From positions 45,654,016 through 45,718,015 of the forward strand of contig CM051033.1 in assembly GCA_027627225.1 (NCBI GenBank): 64,000 nucleotides of DNA, given 5' to 3'. The first letter of the stretch is position 1, and each line of letters begins with the position of its first letter. Source of the DNA: Congeria kusceri. Taxonomy: Eukaryota > Mollusca > Bivalvia > Myida > Dreissenidae. A model generated the notes under the pieces. That model saw only the letters and a list, made by a program, of their open reading frames with translations. It searched no databases and was not told the origin of the DNA. Below, in pieces: positions 61,500 to 64,000 of the stretch. A program made the translations under genes and the position numbers.

Positions 61500-62560
61500 C
61501 TCTTTTGGTAATCGAAGAAGTTCTACCAAGTTTTCCAAGATACGCAATTATTTGGGGTTTGGAAATTTCACACCTAGTTTTTTATGTTCAAACATTTAAA
61601 TTAGCTCTTCTAGTGTCATAGACTGTATTTAACTACAAACCTCTGGTCCGTAATTTAAAATGGGTACACCAAGTATATCAAATAACTGTTACTTGGTATG
61701 TATTGAGACTAAAGGACATTAAATGTGAATTCATTTTAAAAACAGCTTTTGAAGCCTGGCCTGCAAGTGTTTCAAAAGTACTTGCAAATGATCCTCGTGT
61801 AATAAATACAATTCTCAAGTTTGTACATGTTTTAATAATTTCCAATGCCTGTCCTTTATAATAAAAGTTCATATTTCTCCTTAACTGGCCACCTTTATTT
61901 AAAAGCATTACTTTCATTTTATTTGAATTCACAAATAGTTTCCACCTATCACAATATTCTTATAATAAACACAAAGCCTTTCTTTAAATCTTCCTCAGAT
62001 TCAGACGTAATTACAATGTCGTCGTCATACAATAGCAAAACAATTACATCAAACCAATATTTATAGCATTAACGCCATTTAAAATATAATATTCCTCTAG
62101 TCATTCAAATTAATAGAATATACCGTAAAAGGGTGATAATGATGAAACCTGTCTTACACAAAATAAACACGAGAAATCTTCTTTTAATTGGTAATACAAA
62201 CATAATATTAATAGTTCCCATATTTTGTCTGAATCCTGCCTGAGACTATATATATAAACATTATACTGTTTCAGCCCAATTTCCTAAATGTTCCTAAAAA
62301 TGTGATTCCCCGGTAGGTTGGTTTTGCACCATCCATCTTTCTTTCTTTATGTATAGGAACAATAAAACCCTCACATCAAATTGTCCACATTCACGTTGCA
62401 ATAAAAGTTCACACCCTATTTTAAAATATACTGCTTTAAATACCAAATCATTAAGTAGATAACCAGGTCTAGCAGATTTATCTGTTTAGAGCCTTTCATT
62501 ATGTCCTAATCAGTAAATGGCACATTTAATTCATTGAACATACTACTTCATTCACCATTT
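61500..62560 (-). pseudogene. Decayed LINE reverse transcriptase, minus strand
   Basis: On the minus strand, in broken frames, the following appear in order: QAGFRQNMGTINIMFVL (about 62,245, the QAGFR motif of LINE reverse transcriptases), YDDDIVITSESEEDL (about 62,025, the catalytic box, usually YADD), then from 61,932 NSNKMKVMLLNKGGQLRR, YYKGQALEII and LAGQASKAVFKMNSHL, and near 61,530 YLGKLGRTSS (usually YGELGRTS). Order and spacing fit the palm and thumb of an animal LINE. The catalytic aspartates seem kept, but there are many frameshifts and stops. The clade is not assigned, and it differs from the L1/Tx1-like copy at 41,630. Confidence 0.75.
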
Positions 62561-63370
62561 AAATAGATGTCCTGATAGTACAAAACATCTTCACCAGGCT
62601 GGTAAAATTATTATAAAAATTGGTCACCATTACACATTTCGTGGGCGCTGGAATATTATTATTAGTAATAAAATCGATATGAATGAAATGAAATGTACAT
62701 GAAGAACCGCTATGCGCATGCTTACTATAAACAACTGTACTGTAGCTTGATAAAGTTTTCACTGAAATGCACGTATTTGAAGTTTCATGCATTTTAATTG
62801 CTGCATATGCTACGGAGTAAATGTCGTTTGTTTTCTGTATGCATAATTTTATTCTATATCAATTTATATAGATTGTTTATATATCTAAATGCCACATGGA
62901 TCAACAATATGAATGTATTAGTTCTTATTCCTTTTATTTGCATTCATATACAGCTTATGATATTACAAGTAATATCAGTTAGCCTGGGATTGGGATTGTG
63001 ATTAATTTTATAGATCTTTGACAGGGGCAATTCCTGTCAGAATTTCGTCTTTTTGCACGTCCTGTGTAAATATAACATGATAGGTCTTACAATTTCTGCA
63101 TTTAGTGTATTCATGTTCAATTTGGGACAAAATATATTTATACAGTGTTTTGTATGTTTATTCAAAGTTCACATACCAATCGAATACAGTGATTCATTTT
63201 TATCTTTATCAAACATAATCATTTTGTTTGGATTTACGCCGCTGCTTGATTGTGTTGAAAACAGTGACTCATAATACGATTTCGAAAGATTGTAATATTT
63301 AGACAACGTTAAATGGTGTAAGCATCATATCTGGCTGATCGGTTAGTTGATATACAACCTAAACATATAT
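62561..63370. other. No gene recognised
   Basis: AT-rich. A small hairpin-like phrase (TGACAGGGGCAATTCCTGTCA) lies at about 63,019-63,039. No coding signature. Confidence 0.45.
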
Positions 63371-63377
63371 GATTAAT

Positions 63378-63795
63378 TATTCGTAGATACATATACATTT
63401 GTAATCAATTCTTTATAAAAAACATTAAATGTTATCAAGAAAAGACTATGAACTAGTACACTGCCCCCCCCCCGCCCCCCCGGGTTAAAGTTTCATTCGA
63501 AAGACGAATGTAGTAGCATGTAGCAGGATCTAGGGTAATCTAGGGTAAGTCTGAATTATGAACATTTGTAGATACATACGTTTGTAATCAATTCTTTATA
63601 AAATGTCATAGACCGGGATATAGATGGAAATATCAACGCTCTTACATTTAATTGAAAACGTTAAGTTATAAATTTACCACAGCAAGAAAATACTATGAAC
63701 TAGAACACTGCCCCCCCCCCCCCCACCCCCACCCCCGGCTTAACGTTTTAGGCGAAAGACGAGTGTAGTAGCATGTAGCAGGATTTAGGGTTCGC
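63378..63795 (+). repeat. Duplicated segment with two long cytosine runs
   Basis: GTAGATACATA, TTTGTAATCAATTCTTTATA, ACTATGAACTAG, a C-run, and GTAGTAGCATGTAGCAGGAT occur twice in the same order. The C-runs are at 63,463-63,481 (one G inside) and 63,711-63,736 (two A inside). The second copy has about 60 extra bases before its C-run. The complementary strand is G-rich and could form quadruplex structures. Confidence 0.75.
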
Positions 63796-64000
63796 GGGTC
63801 TCAAACCTACATATAAAGCTAGTTCGTTTAAGACCACGGATCCGATAAATTACAAAATAGTGTAATGTCATCTGAGGGTTGACAAGCATTGTAGTCATTA
63901 GCCAAAATAATATTCCGGGTATTTAAAATCAGCATCCATTGAAATTTATTATAATTTATATTTTAAAAAAACTTGCTACCTATAATCGCGTCTAGCATAC
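63796..64000. other. No gene recognised
   Basis: Window end; AT-rich sequence with no recognised feature. Confidence 0.5.

Noticed and set aside
63516..63548. TCTAGGGTAA phrases as telomere repeat
   Set aside because: Only two or three loose copies, not tandem TTAGGG.
1..64000. tRNA, rRNA or snRNA genes
   Set aside because: No stretch with recognisable A/B boxes, cloverleaf or conserved rRNA sequence was noticed. Short or diverged ones could have been missed by eye.

Overview
The window looks like nuclear DNA of an animal, most likely a bivalve mollusc. The zebra/quagga mussel lineage (Dreissena) is my best guess, from memory of its repeat families and not from a search. The DNA is AT-rich and dominated by repeats. 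Genes are interrupted by introns with GT..AG borders, and several short tandem-repeat elements of the kind common in bivalve genomes are present. There is nothing bacterial, no rRNA, no CRISPR array, and no tRNA that I could recognise.

Positions 1-30,915 are one satellite domain. A higher-order unit of about 4.2 kb is repeated head to tail. Each unit has an inserted element of about 1 kb carrying five diverged 150-170 bp minisatellite copies, followed by two old, diverged monomers of about 1.57 kb (called alpha and beta here). Units 1 and 2 are nearly identical. Unit 3 carries a 1.25 kb inverted duplication. Units 4 and 5 are more diverged and rearranged. From 16,753 to 30,915 the array folds into a giant inverted repeat with arms of 6-7.6 kb around a 0.33 kb spacer near 23,120. 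A copy near the centre lacks the minisatellite element and so serves as an empty site. Each arm holds a short LTR-retrotransposon fragment with a primer-binding site, and the right arm alone holds a 1.2 kb TTAA-flanked MITE.

Positions 30,916-47,120 are a graveyard of transposable elements: several non-LTR retrotransposon (LINE) pieces on both strands, the 3' end of a Ty3/gypsy element with a putative 180 bp LTR, and several minisatellite elements. Between them lies AT-rich sequence with little visible content.

Positions 47,490-57,063 hold the most interesting object: a split minus-strand gene assembled by hand from 13 putative exons. Eleven of its twelve junctions keep the reading phase. Its large exon (52,700-54,269) encodes zinc-finger-like cysteine/histidine motifs followed by a tyrosine-recombinase-like domain. 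It carries a frameshift and several in-frame stops, so it is probably a pseudogene in this copy.

Positions 57,064-64,000 are AT-rich, with one decayed minus-strand LINE, small tandem duplications and two long cytosine runs.
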